DNA of 48,670 nt from an uncultured Caulobacteraceae bacterium (GCA_903923135.1 CAIXWN010000049.1:1-48670); one strand, 5' to 3'. Shown: positions 24,327 to 36,187, counted from the first letter of the stretch. A program made the numbers and translations. The notes: generated by a model not told the origin, from the letters alone.

Positions 24327-24474
24327 GCAGGAACCCCGTTCATGCCTCCGACCCGTTTCTGGTGGCCGTGATGGTCCGAATCCCGGAGGCGTCGGCGGGG
24401 GTTCTAGTGAGCGCCTGTAACCGTTTTGCGATGCAGCACGGAAATGGCCGCCCGGGCGCGGCGCGTGTCAACGT

Positions 24475-25095
24475 TCAGGCCGGGCGCGCGTCGCCCCAGT
24501 AGTTGAAACCGGCCCATCCCGGCGTTCCGGGCAGGTACATGGAGTCCAGTTTTTCAACCTTGAAGCCCGCCTCAAGGATCAAGGCCGGGATATCCCGTGT
24601 CAGGTGGCAGCCGCCGGCGATATGTTTCCACACCGGCTCGACGCGGGTCTGGGTGCGAAGGACGGCGGCGTCCGGCGCCCGGCCGTGTTCACAGAACAGC
24701 AGACGCCCCCCCGGCTTCAGGGCCCGCCGCGCCGCCCGCAGCGCCGTGACCGGATCGGGGATGGTGCACAGGCTGTAGGTCACCAGCACGGTGTCGACGC
24801 TGGCCGGGCCGAGGGAAAGCGTCTCGGCGGTTTCCGCCAGAACCTCGACCGGCAGATCGCTGGCGGCCGCCAGCCTGCGGGCCCGGACGAGCATGCCCGC
24901 CGAGGGTTCAAGGGCGTAGAGACGGGACACACGGCCGCGGTCGTAGTGCGGCAGATTGAGGCCCGAACCGAACCCCAGTTCGAGAACGACGCCGGAGGCC
25001 TGCGGCACCAGCAGCGCCCGCTGCCGGCCGATCGGTTCGGCGCCGCAGGCAAGGTTGAGCAGTGGCGGCAGGATGAAGCGGTCGTAGAAACCCAT
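24475..25095 (-). CDS. Class I SAM-dependent methyltransferase
   Basis: This 206-residue enzyme has the SAM-binding motif I, VVLELGFGSGLNLPHY (37-51), an acidic motif II (LYALEPSAGML), and post-motif segments VDTVLVTYSLCTIPDP and LKPGGRLLFCEHGRAPD. The last stretch, with Glu-His, is typical of the METTL7/UbiE-like group. The substrate is unknown, but this group often methylates small thiols, lipids or quinone precursors. ATG 25095 is preceded by no obvious strong ribosome-binding site. It is probably its own unit or co-transcribed with the TonB receptor downstream. Confidence 0.85.
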   Translation of the reverse strand: MGFYDRFILPPLLNLACGAEPIGRQRALLVPQASGVVLELGFGSGLNLPHYDRGRVSRLYALEPSAGMLVRARRLAAASDLPVEVLAETAETLSLGPASVDTVLVTYSLCTIPDPVTALRAARRALKPGGRLLFCEHGRAPDAAVLRTQTRVEPVWKHIAGGCHLTRDIPALILEAGFKVEKLDSMYLPGTPGWAGFNYWGDARPA

Positions 25096-25210
25096 GGCGC
25101 GCGGCCCTTTCCGGCATCATCGACGCCCCCCACGGATCGATGCAGCTTGCGGCAATATTCAGCGGTCGCCAAGGCGCCCGTCGCCAGCCTGCCTGCCCGG
25201 CGGCGGGCGA

Positions 25211-25720
25211 TCAGGCGGGACCCGGACCCTCAACATGCGGCGCCGCCGGCGTTTCGGCGTCTTCGGGCTGCAGGCGGGCCAGACGGCGGTTGGCGATGAC
25301 CAGACCCCGCAGCGCCGCGCCGATCATGCCGAAGCCGATCAGGATCAGCGCCCAGCTGGCCGGCTCGGGCAGCCCGCCATCGCGCACGCGGGCGACGAAA
25401 TCCCACAGGCTGGGGTGGGCCGCCGGCGTGGCGGCATGGCTGTCGGCCCCGGCGACCTGCGACAGCGGCAGGGCGTCCAGCGCCGGCGCGCCGGGGGAGT
25501 CCAGTCCGCCGAGATCCAGGCCGGAGCGGCTGGCCGAATCGGCGGCGTCGGGCGCGCCCGGAACCGTTGCGTCCCAGGCCGGCGGCGGAGATTTCTGGTT
25601 CTCGAAAGCGTCGAGGGCCAAGTGGCCAGCCGCCGGCGACGCCGGGGCGGCCCAGCCCTGCGCAGAGGCGGCCAGGAGAAGCGCCGCGGCGAGCGGGCCG
25701 ATGCAGGAAGTCTTGTTCAT
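25211..25720 (-). CDS. PEPxxWA-CTERM sorting-domain protein
   Basis: This is a 169-residue exported protein with a signal peptide (MNKTSCIGPLAAALLLAASAQGWA) and a Ser/Pro-rich, low-complexity mature part. The sorting signal is LPEPASWALILIGFGMIGAALRG, starting near residue 117, with an arginine cluster (ANRRLAR). Such proteins are processed by exosortase/archaeosortase-like membrane enzymes and are linked to exopolysaccharide. Unusually, about 20 further residues (PEDAETPAAPHVEGPGPA) follow the arginine cluster, where most members end. ATG 25720 is supported by a strong GGAGG site 9 bases upstream; the open frame extends 30 codons further without signal-peptide sense. No sorting enzyme lies nearby. 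Confidence 0.8.
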   Translation of the reverse strand: MNKTSCIGPLAAALLLAASAQGWAAPASPAAGHLALDAFENQKSPPPAWDATVPGAPDAADSASRSGLDLGGLDSPGAPALDALPLSQVAGADSHAATPAAHPSLWDFVARVRDGGLPEPASWALILIGFGMIGAALRGLVIANRRLARLQPEDAETPAAPHVEGPGPA

Positions 25721-25877
25721 GGGCAAGCCTCCTTCAAAAAAGCGCGGCCACTGCCCGCCTAGATGGCCTGTCGGGCGCGAAAAATCAAGCTTGTGTTGTG
25801 ATTGTGTCACTATTCCTGGGTAATGCGGCGGTCAGGAGCGCCGTGCCAGAATAAATCCCCATTTTCGCCGCTTTTGT

Positions 25878-26651
25878 TCAGTCCGGGCGGACCGCAGGAA
25901 GACCTGAAGCTTGGGAGAAGCCTCCGGGGGCGAATCGCGCCACCAGTTCGAAGGCGTCGGCCGGAAAGGTCTGGCGCACGAAGGTCACGGCCTCGCCGGC
26001 GCGCCAGGTCCATCGCCTGAGAACCAGACAGGGGCGCCCGGGGTCGAGGCTGAGCCGCATGGCGGTCAGGTCGTCGGCGGCCACGGCGGCGATCCGGTGC
26101 TCGGCCTCGCTCCAGGCGACGTGATCGAGCAGCCACGCCCCCGGCGGCGTGAGGCGGAAATCCGCCGACCGGGCCTCGGGCGCCGCGGCCAGACTGATCA
26201 GGCGCTCCTCGACGGCGAACGGCGCGCCGTTGGCCAGATGGCGGCAGACGACCTCCAGCACGGCGCCGGCCGGCCTGAGCCTGGCCTCGTCGGGACGCCC
26301 GGGCGCGAGGCGTCGCCTCTGCTGGGAGATCAGCTCATAGCCATAGGCCTGTCCTCGACCGCTGATCTCGGCCTGGAGTTCGGGAATCTCCAGGACCGCC
26401 GACTGCACGCGGGGGCGGGCGACGAAGGTGCCGGCCCGGCGGCGCCGTTCGACCAGTCCGGCCGCCGCCAGGGCCTGCACGGCCTTGCTGACCGTGGCGC
26501 GGGCGCAGCCGTAGCTCGCCATCAGTTCATGCTCGTAGGGAATGCGGCGACCGGGCGGCCAGTCGCCCGAGCGGATCCGCGCGGCCAGGTCGGCGGTGAT
26601 GCGGTGGTGGAGCGCGAGGGAGCCGGCCGCCCGGGCCACGGGCCCGGTCAC
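25878..26651 (-). CDS. hutC: Histidine utilisation repressor, GntR/HutC family
   Basis: This is a 257-residue repressor. The GntR winged helix (about 13-77) contains IPYEHELMASYGCARATVSKAVQALAAAGLVERR (conserved recognition region), and the UTRA effector domain spans about 95-245, ending in VRQTFPADAFELV. In this family urocanate binding releases DNA and induces the hut genes. Its GTG start overlaps the hutF stop codon by four bases, so it is the second gene of hutFC. A HutC-type palindrome lies just upstream of hutF, in the shared promoter region with hutIHGU, so it probably represses both directions, including itself. Confidence 0.94.
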   Translation of the reverse strand: MTGPVARAAGSLALHHRITADLAARIRSGDWPPGRRIPYEHELMASYGCARATVSKAVQALAAAGLVERRRRAGTFVARPRVQSAVLEIPELQAEISGRGQAYGYELISQQRRRLAPGRPDEARLRPAGAVLEVVCRHLANGAPFAVEERLISLAAAPEARSADFRLTPPGAWLLDHVAWSEAEHRIAAVAADDLTAMRLSLDPGRPCLVLRRWTWRAGEAVTFVRQTFPADAFELVARFAPGGFSQASGLPAVRPD

Positions 26652-28015
26652 GCGCCCAGCACCCGGGCCAGGGCGCGCCGGTAGCGCTCGACGATGGCGC
26701 GGCGCCGGACATGCCGCCCCTCGCTGACGACCTTGCGCCCCCGCCGCCAGACCCCGTCGACGAGACCGGTGCGCCCGGCGAAGATCCAGCTGTCAAGCAG
26801 GGCGTCTCCGCGGCGGCCGGCCAGGGACGGATGGCCCAGATCGAGGCAGACCAGGTCGAGGCTCTCGCCGGGCGAGAGGGTTGCCGGCCCCGCGCCGAGG
26901 GCCTGCGCGCCCCCGGCGAGCGCGCCGACGAAGAGGCTTGCCCCGACCGAGGGCCGCGCGGACGAGGCCAGGACGTTGCGGGCCCGACCCGCCAGCCGCT
27001 GGCCGTATTCGAGGGTTCGCAGTTCCTCGGCCGCATCGATCAGGACGTTCGAGTCGCTGCCGACGGCGAACCAGCCGCCCATCGTCCGGAAGGCGGCGGC
27101 CGGAAACAGTCCGTCGCCGAGATTGGCCTCGGTGATCGGGCACATGCCGACGACCGCGCCGCTGGCGGCGATCAGGCGCAGTTCGTCCGGCTCGACATGG
27201 GTGGCGTGCACCAGACACCAGCGGGCGTCCACGGGGACCTGATCGAAGAGCCAGGCCACCGGCCGGCGGCCGCAGAACGCCAGGCAGTCGGCGACCTCGC
27301 GGACCTGCTCGGCGATGTGCAGGTGCACCGGCCCGCCCGCCGCAAGGGGGGCGATGCGGGCGATGTCCTCCGGGGTCGCCGCCCGCAGGCTGTGCGGCGC
27401 GACCCCGACGATGGCGTCCGAAAGCGGTGAGACGGCCGCGCGGCTGGCCTCGACCAGGCGGGCGAAGCTGTCGGGTGTCGTGATGAAGCGTCGCTGGCCC
27501 TCGCCCGACGGCGCACCGCCGAAACCGCCGTGGGCGTAGAAGACCGGCAGCAGCGTGAGGCCGACGCCGGTGTCTGCGGCCGCGGCCGCCAGGCGACAGG
27601 CCATCTCGGCGGGATTCCCATAGGCCCGGCCGTCCGGAGCGTGGTGCAGATAGTGGAACTCGCCCACGCGGGTGAACCCGGCCTCGAGCATCTCGGCGTA
27701 GGCCAGGGCGGCGATGGCCTCGACCGCGTCCGGGTCCAGCGCGCCCAGAAAGCGGTACATTACCTCGCGCCAGGTCCAGAAGCTGTCGCTGTCCGCGCCG
27801 CTGCCGCCCTGCGTCTCCGCCAGCCCCGCCATGCCCCTCTGGAAGGCGTGGCTGTGGACATTGCCCAGTCCGGGCAGGGCCGCGCCGCCGCGTTCGTCGC
27901 CCGGCCTCGGCGGAACACCGGTCTCGACCGACAGGATCACCCCGTCGCGATGGGAAATGCGCACGTCGTCGGCCCATTCGCCGCCCGTGAAAGCCGTCTC
28001 GAACCACAGGGTCAT
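26648..28015 (-). CDS. hutF: Formimidoylglutamate deiminase
   Basis: This enzyme converts N-formimino-L-glutamate to N-formyl-L-glutamate and ammonia, step four of the long histidine route. The 455-residue amidohydrolase has the metal motif NVHSHAFQRGMAG near residue 53, EFHYLHH, VHLHIAEQ and the HATHVE region, and the terminal GSDSNVLIDAAEELRTLEYGQRL segment typical of HutF. ATG 28015 gives MTLWFETAF, the standard start. It pairs functionally with hutG across the divergent promoter, and the presence of both fixes the two-step formimino-to-glutamate branch rather than the formiminoglutamase branch. Confidence 0.95.
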   Translation of the reverse strand: MTLWFETAFTGGEWADDVRISHRDGVILSVETGVPPRPGDERGGAALPGLGNVHSHAFQRGMAGLAETQGGSGADSDSFWTWREVMYRFLGALDPDAVEAIAALAYAEMLEAGFTRVGEFHYLHHAPDGRAYGNPAEMACRLAAAAADTGVGLTLLPVFYAHGGFGGAPSGEGQRRFITTPDSFARLVEASRAAVSPLSDAIVGVAPHSLRAATPEDIARIAPLAAGGPVHLHIAEQVREVADCLAFCGRRPVAWLFDQVPVDARWCLVHATHVEPDELRLIAASGAVVGMCPITEANLGDGLFPAAAFRTMGGWFAVGSDSNVLIDAAEELRTLEYGQRLAGRARNVLASSARPSVGASLFVGALAGGAQALGAGPATLSPGESLDLVCLDLGHPSLAGRRGDALLDSWIFAGRTGLVDGVWRRGRKVVSEGRHVRRRAIVERYRRALARVLGA

Positions 28016-28034
28016 GCCGCCACCTCGCTTCCAT

Positions 28035-28048
28035 TATGTCTAGACATA
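28035..28048. promoter_or_regulatory. HutC-type operator between hutFC and hutIHGU
   Basis: TATGTCTAGACATA is a perfect 14-bp palindrome in the 76-base gap between the divergent hut operons. Its core GT-C-TA-G-AC fits the GT-N-TA-N-AC pattern known for HutC-subfamily GntR regulators. It lies 20 bases from the hutF start and 44 bases from the hutI start, so one site could block both promoters. Confidence 0.8.
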
Positions 28049-28091
28049 TTATCCGGTTTGGGAAATATGGATCCGCAACCGGGGAGCTTTC

Positions 28092-29297
28092 ATGCGCTGC
28101 GACACCCTATGGCGGAACGCCAGGCTGGCGACGATGGCGCCGGACCGGGCGGGACTCGGCGTGGCGGAGACCGGCGTGATCGCCTCCGTCGGGGGGCGGA
28201 TCCTGTTCGCCGGCCCCGCCGACGAGGCGCCGGGCTTCGCCGCGTCCCGCGAGGTCGACTGCGAGGGCCGCTGGATCACCCCCGGGCTGATCGACCCGCA
28301 CACGCACCTGGTCTGGGCCGGCAACCGGGCGCGCGAATTCGAGCAGCGCCTCGCCGGCGCCAGCTACGAGGACATCGCCCGGGCGGGCGGCGGCATCGTC
28401 TCGACCATGACCGCCACGCGCGCGGCGTCGGAGGCCGACCTGGTCTCACAGGCCCTGCCCCGCCTGGACGCCCTGATGGCCGAGGGCGTCACGACCGTGG
28501 AGATCAAGTCGGGCTACGGCCTGACCGTCGGACACGAGGAAAAACAGCTTCGCGCCGCCCGCGCCCTGGGCGAACGCCGCCCGGTGACGATCCGCACGAC
28601 CCTGCTGGGCGCCCACGCCCTGCCCCCCGAATTCGCCGGCGATGCGGACGGCTACGTCGATCTGGTCTGCCGCGAGATGATCCCCGCCCTGGCCGCCAGC
28701 GGCCTCGCCGACGCGGTGGACGCCTTCTGCGAGGGCGTCGGCTTCTCGCCGGCGCAGGTGCGGCGGGTGTTCAAGGCCGCCAGGTCGGCCGGCCTGCCGG
28801 TGAAGCTCCACGCTGAGCAGCTGTCCAACCTGCACGGTGCCAGACTGGCGGCGGAGTTCGGCGCGCTCTCGGCGGACCACCTCGAACACCTCGATGACGA
28901 CGGGGCGCGGGCCCTGGGCGAGGCGGGCGTGGTCGCCACCCTGCTGCCCGGCGCCTACTACGTCCTGCGCGAGACCCAGGCGCCGCCGGTGGCCAGGCTG
29001 CGCGACCACGGCGTCCCCATCGCCCTGGCCACCGACTGCAACCCGGGCACCTCGCCTCTGACCTCGATCCTGCTCACCCTCAACATGGGCGCGACCCTGT
29101 TCCGCCTGACCATCGAGGAGTGCCTGCTGGGCGTGACGCGCCACGCCGCACGGGCGCTGGGCCTGGGCGCCGACACCGGAACCCTGGAGGCGGGCAAGGC
29201 CTGCGACCTGGCGATCTGGGACATCGAGAGCCCGGCCGATCTTGTCTACCGCCTGGGTTTCAACCCCCTGCACGCCCGCATCTGGAGGGGCCAATGA
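28092..29297 (+). CDS. hutI: Imidazolonepropionase
   Basis: This enzyme hydrolyses 4-imidazolone-5-propanoate to N-formimino-L-glutamate, step three of histidine degradation. It is a 401-residue amidohydrolase of normal length. Metal ligands lie in DPHTHLVW (H70, H72), and the KSGYGL segment, [19 protein letters not shown] and ATDCNPGTS are all hallmarks. ATG 28092 is preceded by GGGGAGC. The TGA stop overlaps the hutH ATG by four bases, so translation is coupled. It is the first gene of hutIHGU. Confidence 0.97.
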   Translation: MRCDTLWRNARLATMAPDRAGLGVAETGVIASVGGRILFAGPADEAPGFAASREVDCEGRWITPGLIDPHTHLVWAGNRAREFEQRLAGASYEDIARAGGGIVSTMTATRAASEADLVSQALPRLDALMAEGVTTVEIKSGYGLTVGHEEKQLRAARALGERRPVTIRTTLLGAHALPPEFAGDADGYVDLVCREMIPALAASGLADAVDAFCEGVGFSPAQVRRVFKAARSAGLPVKLHAEQLSNLHGARLAAEFGALSADHLEHLDDDGARALGEAGVVATLLPGAYYVLRETQAPPVARLRDHGVPIALATDCNPGTSPLTSILLTLNMGATLFRLTIEECLLGVTRHAARALGLGADTGTLEAGKACDLAIWDIESPADLVYRLGFNPLHARIWRGQ

Positions 29298-30835
29298 GCC
29301 ACGTCGTCCTGCAGCCCGGCGCCGTCCCGCTCGAGGACTGGCGACGCATCCACCAGGGCGCCGCGATCACCCTGGACCGGTCCTGCATGGCCGCCGTCGC
29401 GGCCAGCGCCGCGGCGGTGGAGCGCATCGTCGCCCGCGGGGAGCCGGTCTATGGCGTCAACACCGGCTTCGGCAAGCTGGCCAGCGTGCGCATAGACGCC
29501 GACGACCTGGAGCAGTTGCAGCGGAACATCGTTCTGTCGCACGCCGCCGGCGTCGGCGATCCGATGCCCGTCGCCGTGGCCCGCCTGATGATGGCGCTGA
29601 AGCTGGCGTCCCTGGCCCAAGGCGCCTCGGGCGTCCGGCCGGCGACGATCGGGCTTCTGACGGCCATGCTCGAGCATGGCCTGACGCCGGTGATCCCGGC
29701 GCAGGGATCGGTGGGCGCCTCCGGCGACCTGGCCCCCCTGGCCCACATGGCCGCCGCGATGATCGGCGTCGGAGATATCCTCGTCGCGGGCGAGCGGCGT
29801 CCCGCCGCCGCGGCCCTGGCCCAGGCCGGCCTGGCGCCCGTGACCCTGGGGCCCAAGGAGGGGCTGGCCCTGCTCAACGGCACGCAGTTCTCCACCGCCT
29901 ACGCCCTGGCGGGCCTGTTCGAGGCCGAACTGCTGTTCCGCTGCGCCCTGGTCACCGGCGCGCTGTCCACCGAGGCGGCCCGCGGCTCGGACACCCCGTT
30001 CGATCCCCGCATCCACGTCCTGCGGCGACACCGGGGCCAGATCGACGCCGCGGCGGCCCTGCGCGGTTTGATGGCCGGGTCGGCGATCCGCGCCTCGCAC
30101 CTGTCTGGCGATCCCCGGGTGCAGGACCCCTATTGCCTGCGCTGCCAGCCGCAGGTCATGGGGGCGGCCCTGACCATCCTGCGCCAGTGCGCCGACACCC
30201 TGGAGGCCGAGGCCAACGGCGTCACCGACAATCCGCTGATCTTCGCCGGGACAGGCGAGGCCCTGTCCGGCGGCAACTTCCACGCCGAGCCGGTGGCCTT
30301 CGCCGCCGACATCATCGCCCTGGCCCTGTGCGAGATCGGCTCGCTGAGCGAGCGGCGGACGGCGATGCTGGTGGACCCGGCCCTCTCCGGCCTGCCGGCC
30401 TTCCTGACCCCCCGCCCCGGCCTCAACTCCGGGTTCATGATGACCCAGGTGACCGCCGCGGCCCTGGTCTCGGAGAACAAGCAGCGCGCCTATCCGGCGA
30501 GCGTCGATTCCATTCCCACCTCGGCCAACCAGGAGGACCACGTCTCCATGGCCGCCCATGGCGCGCGGCGGCTGCTGGCCATGGCCGACAATACCCGGGC
30601 GATCATCGCCATCGAGTTGCTGGCCGCCGCCCAGGGCTGCGACTTCCAGCGCCCCCTGGCCTCCAGCGCGATCCTGGAGGCCGCGCGCGCCGTGCTGCGC
30701 GCCGCCGTTCCCCACCTGGAGGACGACCGCCACCTGCAGCCGGACATCGAGGCGGCCATCGCTCTGGTGAGGTCGGGGTCCATCCTTCCTTCGACCGCGA
30801 CCCTGCGCCTGCCGGGCGTCTGCGAGGCGTCATGA
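29294..30835 (+). CDS. hutH: Histidine ammonia-lyase
   Basis: This enzyme deaminates histidine to urocanate, the first step of the pathway. Its 513 residues match the family. The Ala142-Ser143-Gly144 triplet in [15 protein letters not shown] cyclises to the MIO electrophile, and the early tyrosine loop [10 protein letters not shown] (Y53) provides the catalytic base. ATG 29294 overlaps the hutI stop; the longer open frame upstream lies inside hutI. The product urocanate both feeds hutU and should act as the inducer of HutC. Confidence 0.97.
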   Translation: MSHVVLQPGAVPLEDWRRIHQGAAITLDRSCMAAVAASAAAVERIVARGEPVYGVNTGFGKLASVRIDADDLEQLQRNIVLSHAAGVGDPMPVAVARLMMALKLASLAQGASGVRPATIGLLTAMLEHGLTPVIPAQGSVGASGDLAPLAHMAAAMIGVGDILVAGERRPAAAALAQAGLAPVTLGPKEGLALLNGTQFSTAYALAGLFEAELLFRCALVTGALSTEAARGSDTPFDPRIHVLRRHRGQIDAAAALRGLMAGSAIRASHLSGDPRVQDPYCLRCQPQVMGAALTILRQCADTLEAEANGVTDNPLIFAGTGEALSGGNFHAEPVAFAADIIALALCEIGSLSERRTAMLVDPALSGLPAFLTPRPGLNSGFMMTQVTAAALVSENKQRAYPASVDSIPTSANQEDHVSMAAHGARRLLAMADNTRAIIAIELLAAAQGCDFQRPLASSAILEAARAVLRAAVPHLEDDRHLQPDIEAAIALVRSGSILPSTATLRLPGVCEAS

Positions 30836-31673
30836 GCGCGGCGCCCGCCTGGCTGAGCGTACGCCGCGGCGACGCCCCGCTGATCGTCAGCCTGCCACAT
30901 ACGGGGACCGACATCCCGGCCGACATCGAGGCGCGACTGGTCTCGCCCTGGCTGGGGCGGCGCGACGCCGACTGGTGGGTCGACCGCCTTTACGGGTTCG
31001 CCGCCGGCCTCGGCGCCACGATCGTGCGGACCGCCATCTCGCGCACGGTGATCGACGTCAACCGCGACCCCACCGGCGCCTCGCTCTACCCCGGCGCCGC
31101 GACCACCGAGCTCTGCCCGACCACCGATTTCGACGGCGCGCCGCTCTGCCGCCCGGGCGAGGCGCCGGGAGCCGACGAGATCGCCGACCGCCGCCAGCTG
31201 TGGTTCGATCCGTATCATCGCGCGCTGGACGCCGAGATCGCCCGGCTTGCGGCCCGCCACGGGTCGGTCGCCCTCTATGACGCCCACTCGATCCGCTCGC
31301 GCATCCCGCGACTGTTCGACGGCGAGCTGCCGCATTTCAACATCGGGACCAACGACGGGGCCAGCTGCGACGCCGCCCTGGTCGCGGCGGTGGAGCGGGC
31401 CTGCGACGCCTCGCCGTTCAGCCGGGTGACCAACGGCCGCTTCAAGGGCGGCTACATCACCCGCCGGTGCGGCGCGCCCGGCCAGGGCGTCCACGCCATC
31501 CAGATGGAGCTGGCCTGCCGGGGCTACATGGACGAGCCCGACGGCCCCCCCGCCGAGGGCGCCTGGCCGCCCCCCTGGGACCCCGGTCGCGCCGCGCCGA
31601 TGACCGGCTGCCTTTCCACCGTGCTGCGCGCCTGCCTGACGGCCCTGGCGCAGATCAAGGACACCCCCCGCCG

Positions 31674-31677
<4 letters not shown>
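30832..31677 (+). CDS. hutG: N-formylglutamate deformylase
   Basis: This enzyme hydrolyses N-formyl-L-glutamate to glutamate and formate, the last step when HutF is used. The 281-residue protein belongs to the FGase family: [12 protein letters not shown] (conserved His) near residue 20, [28 protein letters not shown] and the C-terminal [11 protein letters not shown] are recognisable. The ATG at 30832 and the end at 31677 overlap hutH and hutU by four bases each. It is this family, not the arginase-like formiminoglutamase that is also called HutG in some species. Confidence 0.95.
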
Positions 31678-33341
<1,664 letters not shown>

Positions 33342-33575
33342 GTCCGGCAGCCCCGCGGATATTCAGGATACCGGGCGAACCGGGGGCCCGATGGCGCCCG
33401 CCAGGAGGCAGGGAGCGTCGAAAGCGCGCAAATGATCGTCGCGGGGTTGCGCCGGCTGTGATCGCAGTGTCTATCCCCGCTCGCCTGCGATGGGGTCTCC
33501 CGGAACACGGGACGGGCTTTAACTGAGTGTGTGTTGGCGCCAAACTGAGCTGTGGCGCCCAGGAAGTGTGTAGTC

Positions 33576-35675
33576 ATGCCGTTTTTCCGGCGCGGTCTTG
33601 GCGCCGCCCTCGCTGCAGTCACCCTGCTCGCCGCGGTCCCGGCGGGGGCCATCGCGACGTCCGGTCACGCCCTGACGGCGAAGACCCTGGCCAGCCTCGA
33701 CCGCCTGAGCGCCCCGGTGGTGTCGCCGGATGGCCGCTGGGTGGTCTATGACATCCGCAGCACGGATTTCGACGCCAACTCCGCCCGTCACGCCGCCTGG
33801 CTGCTCGACGTCACCACCCCGGGGGCGACCCCGAGACGCCTGGAGGCGCTCGGCGACGACGCCAGCAACGTCTTGTGGTCGGCGGACAGCCGCAGTCTCT
33901 ATTTCCTGTCGGGCCGATCCACGCTGAGCCAGGTCTGGCGCGCCGAGGTGGCGGGCGGAGCGGCGACGCAGTTGACCCGCCTGCCCCTGGATGTCGGAAC
34001 CTTCCGCCTGTCGCGCGACGGGCCGCGCCTGGTGGTGTCGATGGCGGTGTTCCCCGACGCCGAGGATCCCGCGGCCACCCGGGCCAGGCGGGACGCCCGG
34101 GCCGCCCGCAAGAGCACCGGGGCGCTCTACGATCACCTGTTCATCCGCCACTGGAACGCCTGGGCGGACGGCGCCCGCAACCATCTTTTCGCCCTGACAC
34201 GCGGCGCCGACGGCCTGTTCGCGGGCGCGCCGACGCCCCTGATGGCGGGCTTCGACGGCGACACCCCCTCGCGACCGTTCGGCGACGAGGATGACTACGC
34301 CATCACCCCCGACGGCGCGCAGGTGGTTTTCAGCAGCGTGCGCGATGGCCGCACCGAGGCGTGGCGGCCGAACACCGAGCTGTGGATCGAACCGATGGAC
34401 GGTTCGGCGCCGCCGAAAGATCTGACGCAGGACAATCCCGGCGCGGACACCGATCCGATGATCTCGCCTGACGGGACGCGGGTCGCCTGGGAAGCCACCA
34501 GACGGCCGGGGTATGAATCGGACCGCGCCGCGGTGTGGATCATGGACCTGAAGACCGGCGTCCGCCGGGAGGCGGACCCGGGGGTCGACCTGAGCGCAGA
34601 CTTCCTGGCCTGGGCCCCGGACGGCCGCTCGCTGCTGATGACCGCGGCCGACACCCAGCAGAACCGCCTGTTCGCCATCGACGTCGCCACCGGCAAGGTG
34701 CGGCCGCTCACCGCCGACGGCTATGTCTCGGACTTCTCCGCCGCCGCCTCGACCCTGGTCTATGCGCGCAGCACCCTTGAAAGCCCGGACCAGCTGTGGG
34801 TGAGCCTCGGCGGCGGCCCGGCGCGGCAGATCACCCATGTCGGCGCCGAACAGTTGGCGGACGTGACGATGTCGGACGCCGAACCGTTCGCCTTCGCCGG
34901 CTGGAACGGCGAGACCGTCCACGGCTATGTGATCCGGCCGGCGGACTACGCCCCGGGGAAGACCTATCCGGCGGTGCTGATCCTGCACGGCGGGCCGGAA
35001 GCCTCGTTGAGCAACTTCTGGAGCTACCGCTGGAACCCGCAGGTCTGGGCCGGCTGGGGGTTCGCCGTGGTGACAATCGACTACCATGGCTCCTCCGGCT
35101 ACGGGCAGGCGTTCATGGACGCCATCGACGGCCACTGGGGCGACCGGCCGCTGGAGGACATACAGAAGGGCTGGGCCGCGGCCCTGAACCGGTTTGCCTT
35201 CATCGACGGCTCGCGCGCCTGCGCCGCCGGGGCGTCGTTCGGCGGCTATCTGGTCTACTGGATGGAAAGCCAGTGGAGCGCGCCGTGGAAGTGCCTGATG
35301 GCCCATGACGGGGTGTTCGACACCCGGGCCCTAGGGTCGTCGACGGACGAGCTGTGGTTCACCGAATGGGACCTGGGCGGCACGCCCTGGGACAACCCGG
35401 AGGCCTATGAGACCTTCAATCCCGCCCGCTTCACCGCGGCATGGAAGACGCCGACCCTGGTGGTCCATTCCGCCCGCGACTTCCGCATCCCGGTGCAGCA
35501 GGGCGTGGGCGCCTTCACCACCCTGCAGCGGCGGGGCGTGCCCAGCCAGTTCCTGACCTTCACCGACGAGAACCACTGGGTGTTGCGGCCGCAGAATTCG
35601 GTGCAGTGGCACGACACAGTGGAGGCCTGGCTGAAGCGCTGGACCGCCGCGACGCCGGCGAACGGTCCCGGCTGA
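33576..35675 (+). CDS. Secreted S9-family serine peptidase (dipeptidyl aminopeptidase/acylaminoacyl-peptidase type)
   Basis: This is a 699-residue periplasmic peptidase. A signal peptide (MPFFRRGLGAALAAVTLLAAVPAGAIA) is followed by a beta-propeller (about 40-420) with repeated PDGRWVVYD and SPDGTRVAWEA-like blades, then an alpha/beta-hydrolase domain. The catalytic triad is Ser554 (AGASFGGYL), Asp635 (HSARDFRIP) and His667 (DENHWVL). S9 enzymes cleave short peptides, releasing dipeptides or acylated amino acids. The start is ATG 33576, with GGAAG at 33562-33566 upstream; GTG 33552 would add 8 residues before the signal. It may supply amino acids such as histidine for the adjacent hut route, though nothing links their regulation. 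Confidence 0.92.
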   Translation: MPFFRRGLGAALAAVTLLAAVPAGAIATSGHALTAKTLASLDRLSAPVVSPDGRWVVYDIRSTDFDANSARHAAWLLDVTTPGATPRRLEALGDDASNVLWSADSRSLYFLSGRSTLSQVWRAEVAGGAATQLTRLPLDVGTFRLSRDGPRLVVSMAVFPDAEDPAATRARRDARAARKSTGALYDHLFIRHWNAWADGARNHLFALTRGADGLFAGAPTPLMAGFDGDTPSRPFGDEDDYAITPDGAQVVFSSVRDGRTEAWRPNTELWIEPMDGSAPPKDLTQDNPGADTDPMISPDGTRVAWEATRRPGYESDRAAVWIMDLKTGVRREADPGVDLSADFLAWAPDGRSLLMTAADTQQNRLFAIDVATGKVRPLTADGYVSDFSAAASTLVYARSTLESPDQLWVSLGGGPARQITHVGAEQLADVTMSDAEPFAFAGWNGETVHGYVIRPADYAPGKTYPAVLILHGGPEASLSNFWSYRWNPQVWAGWGFAVVTIDYHGSSGYGQAFMDAIDGHWGDRPLEDIQKGWAAALNRFAFIDGSRACAAGASFGGYLVYWMESQWSAPWKCLMAHDGVFDTRALGSSTDELWFTEWDLGGTPWDNPEAYETFNPARFTAAWKTPTLVVHSARDFRIPVQQGVGAFTTLQRRGVPSQFLTFTDENHWVLRPQNSVQWHDTVEAWLKRWTAATPANGPG

Positions 35676-35749
35676 AATCCGCTTCGCGGTCTGCTGGGGT
35701 ATAAGGACCCAGACGTCGTCAGAACGCGAAGACACCGGGAGTCAATGCG

Positions 35750-36178
35750 ATGCGCCAATGGATCGCGCCAGGGGCCCTTGTCGCCGCGGTCGCCCTGCTG
35801 GCAGGGCCGGCGCTGGCCCAGCCCTCGCCGCCCGCGGCGGCCACGCCCCCGGCCCGGCCGGCCGCCTCGATCCATTCCGGCGCCTGCTTCGCCCGCCACA
35901 ATGTCGAGGGGTTCAACGCCCCCGACGATCACACGGTCTATCTGAAGGTGTTCCCCGGCGAGATCTACCGCCTGGACCTGATGGGCGAATGCCAGGGGCT
36001 CAGCTGGCGGCAGTCCTTCGGGCTGGAAGACCGCCCGTCCAGCCCGTGGATCTGCTCGGCGATCGAGGCGACGGTGGTGTTCCGCGAGACGGGCATGCTG
36101 CAGCACTGCCCGGTGACGGCGATCCACAGGCTGACGCCCGAGGAGATCAAGGCCCTGCCCAGGCGCGACCGGCCCTGA
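35750..36178 (+). CDS. Secreted DUF6491 family protein
   Basis: This is a 142-residue exported protein with a signal peptide (cleavage at ALA-QPS, about residue 23) and a Pro/Ala spacer. A domain then has four cysteines in the DUF6491 pattern: CFARHNVEGF at about 46, YRLDLMGECQGL, WICSAIEATV and LQHCPVTAIHRLTPEEIKAL. The cysteines probably pair in the periplasm. The family is common in Caulobacterales and sphingomonads and has no known function. It starts 75 bases after the S9 peptidase in the same direction and converges on the FAD enzyme gene 9 bases away. Confidence 0.75.
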   Translation: MRQWIAPGALVAAVALLAGPALAQPSPPAAATPPARPAASIHSGACFARHNVEGFNAPDDHTVYLKVFPGEIYRLDLMGECQGLSWRQSFGLEDRPSSPWICSAIEATVVFRETGMLQHCPVTAIHRLTPEEIKALPRRDRP

Positions 36179-36187
36179 AGCGGCGGA

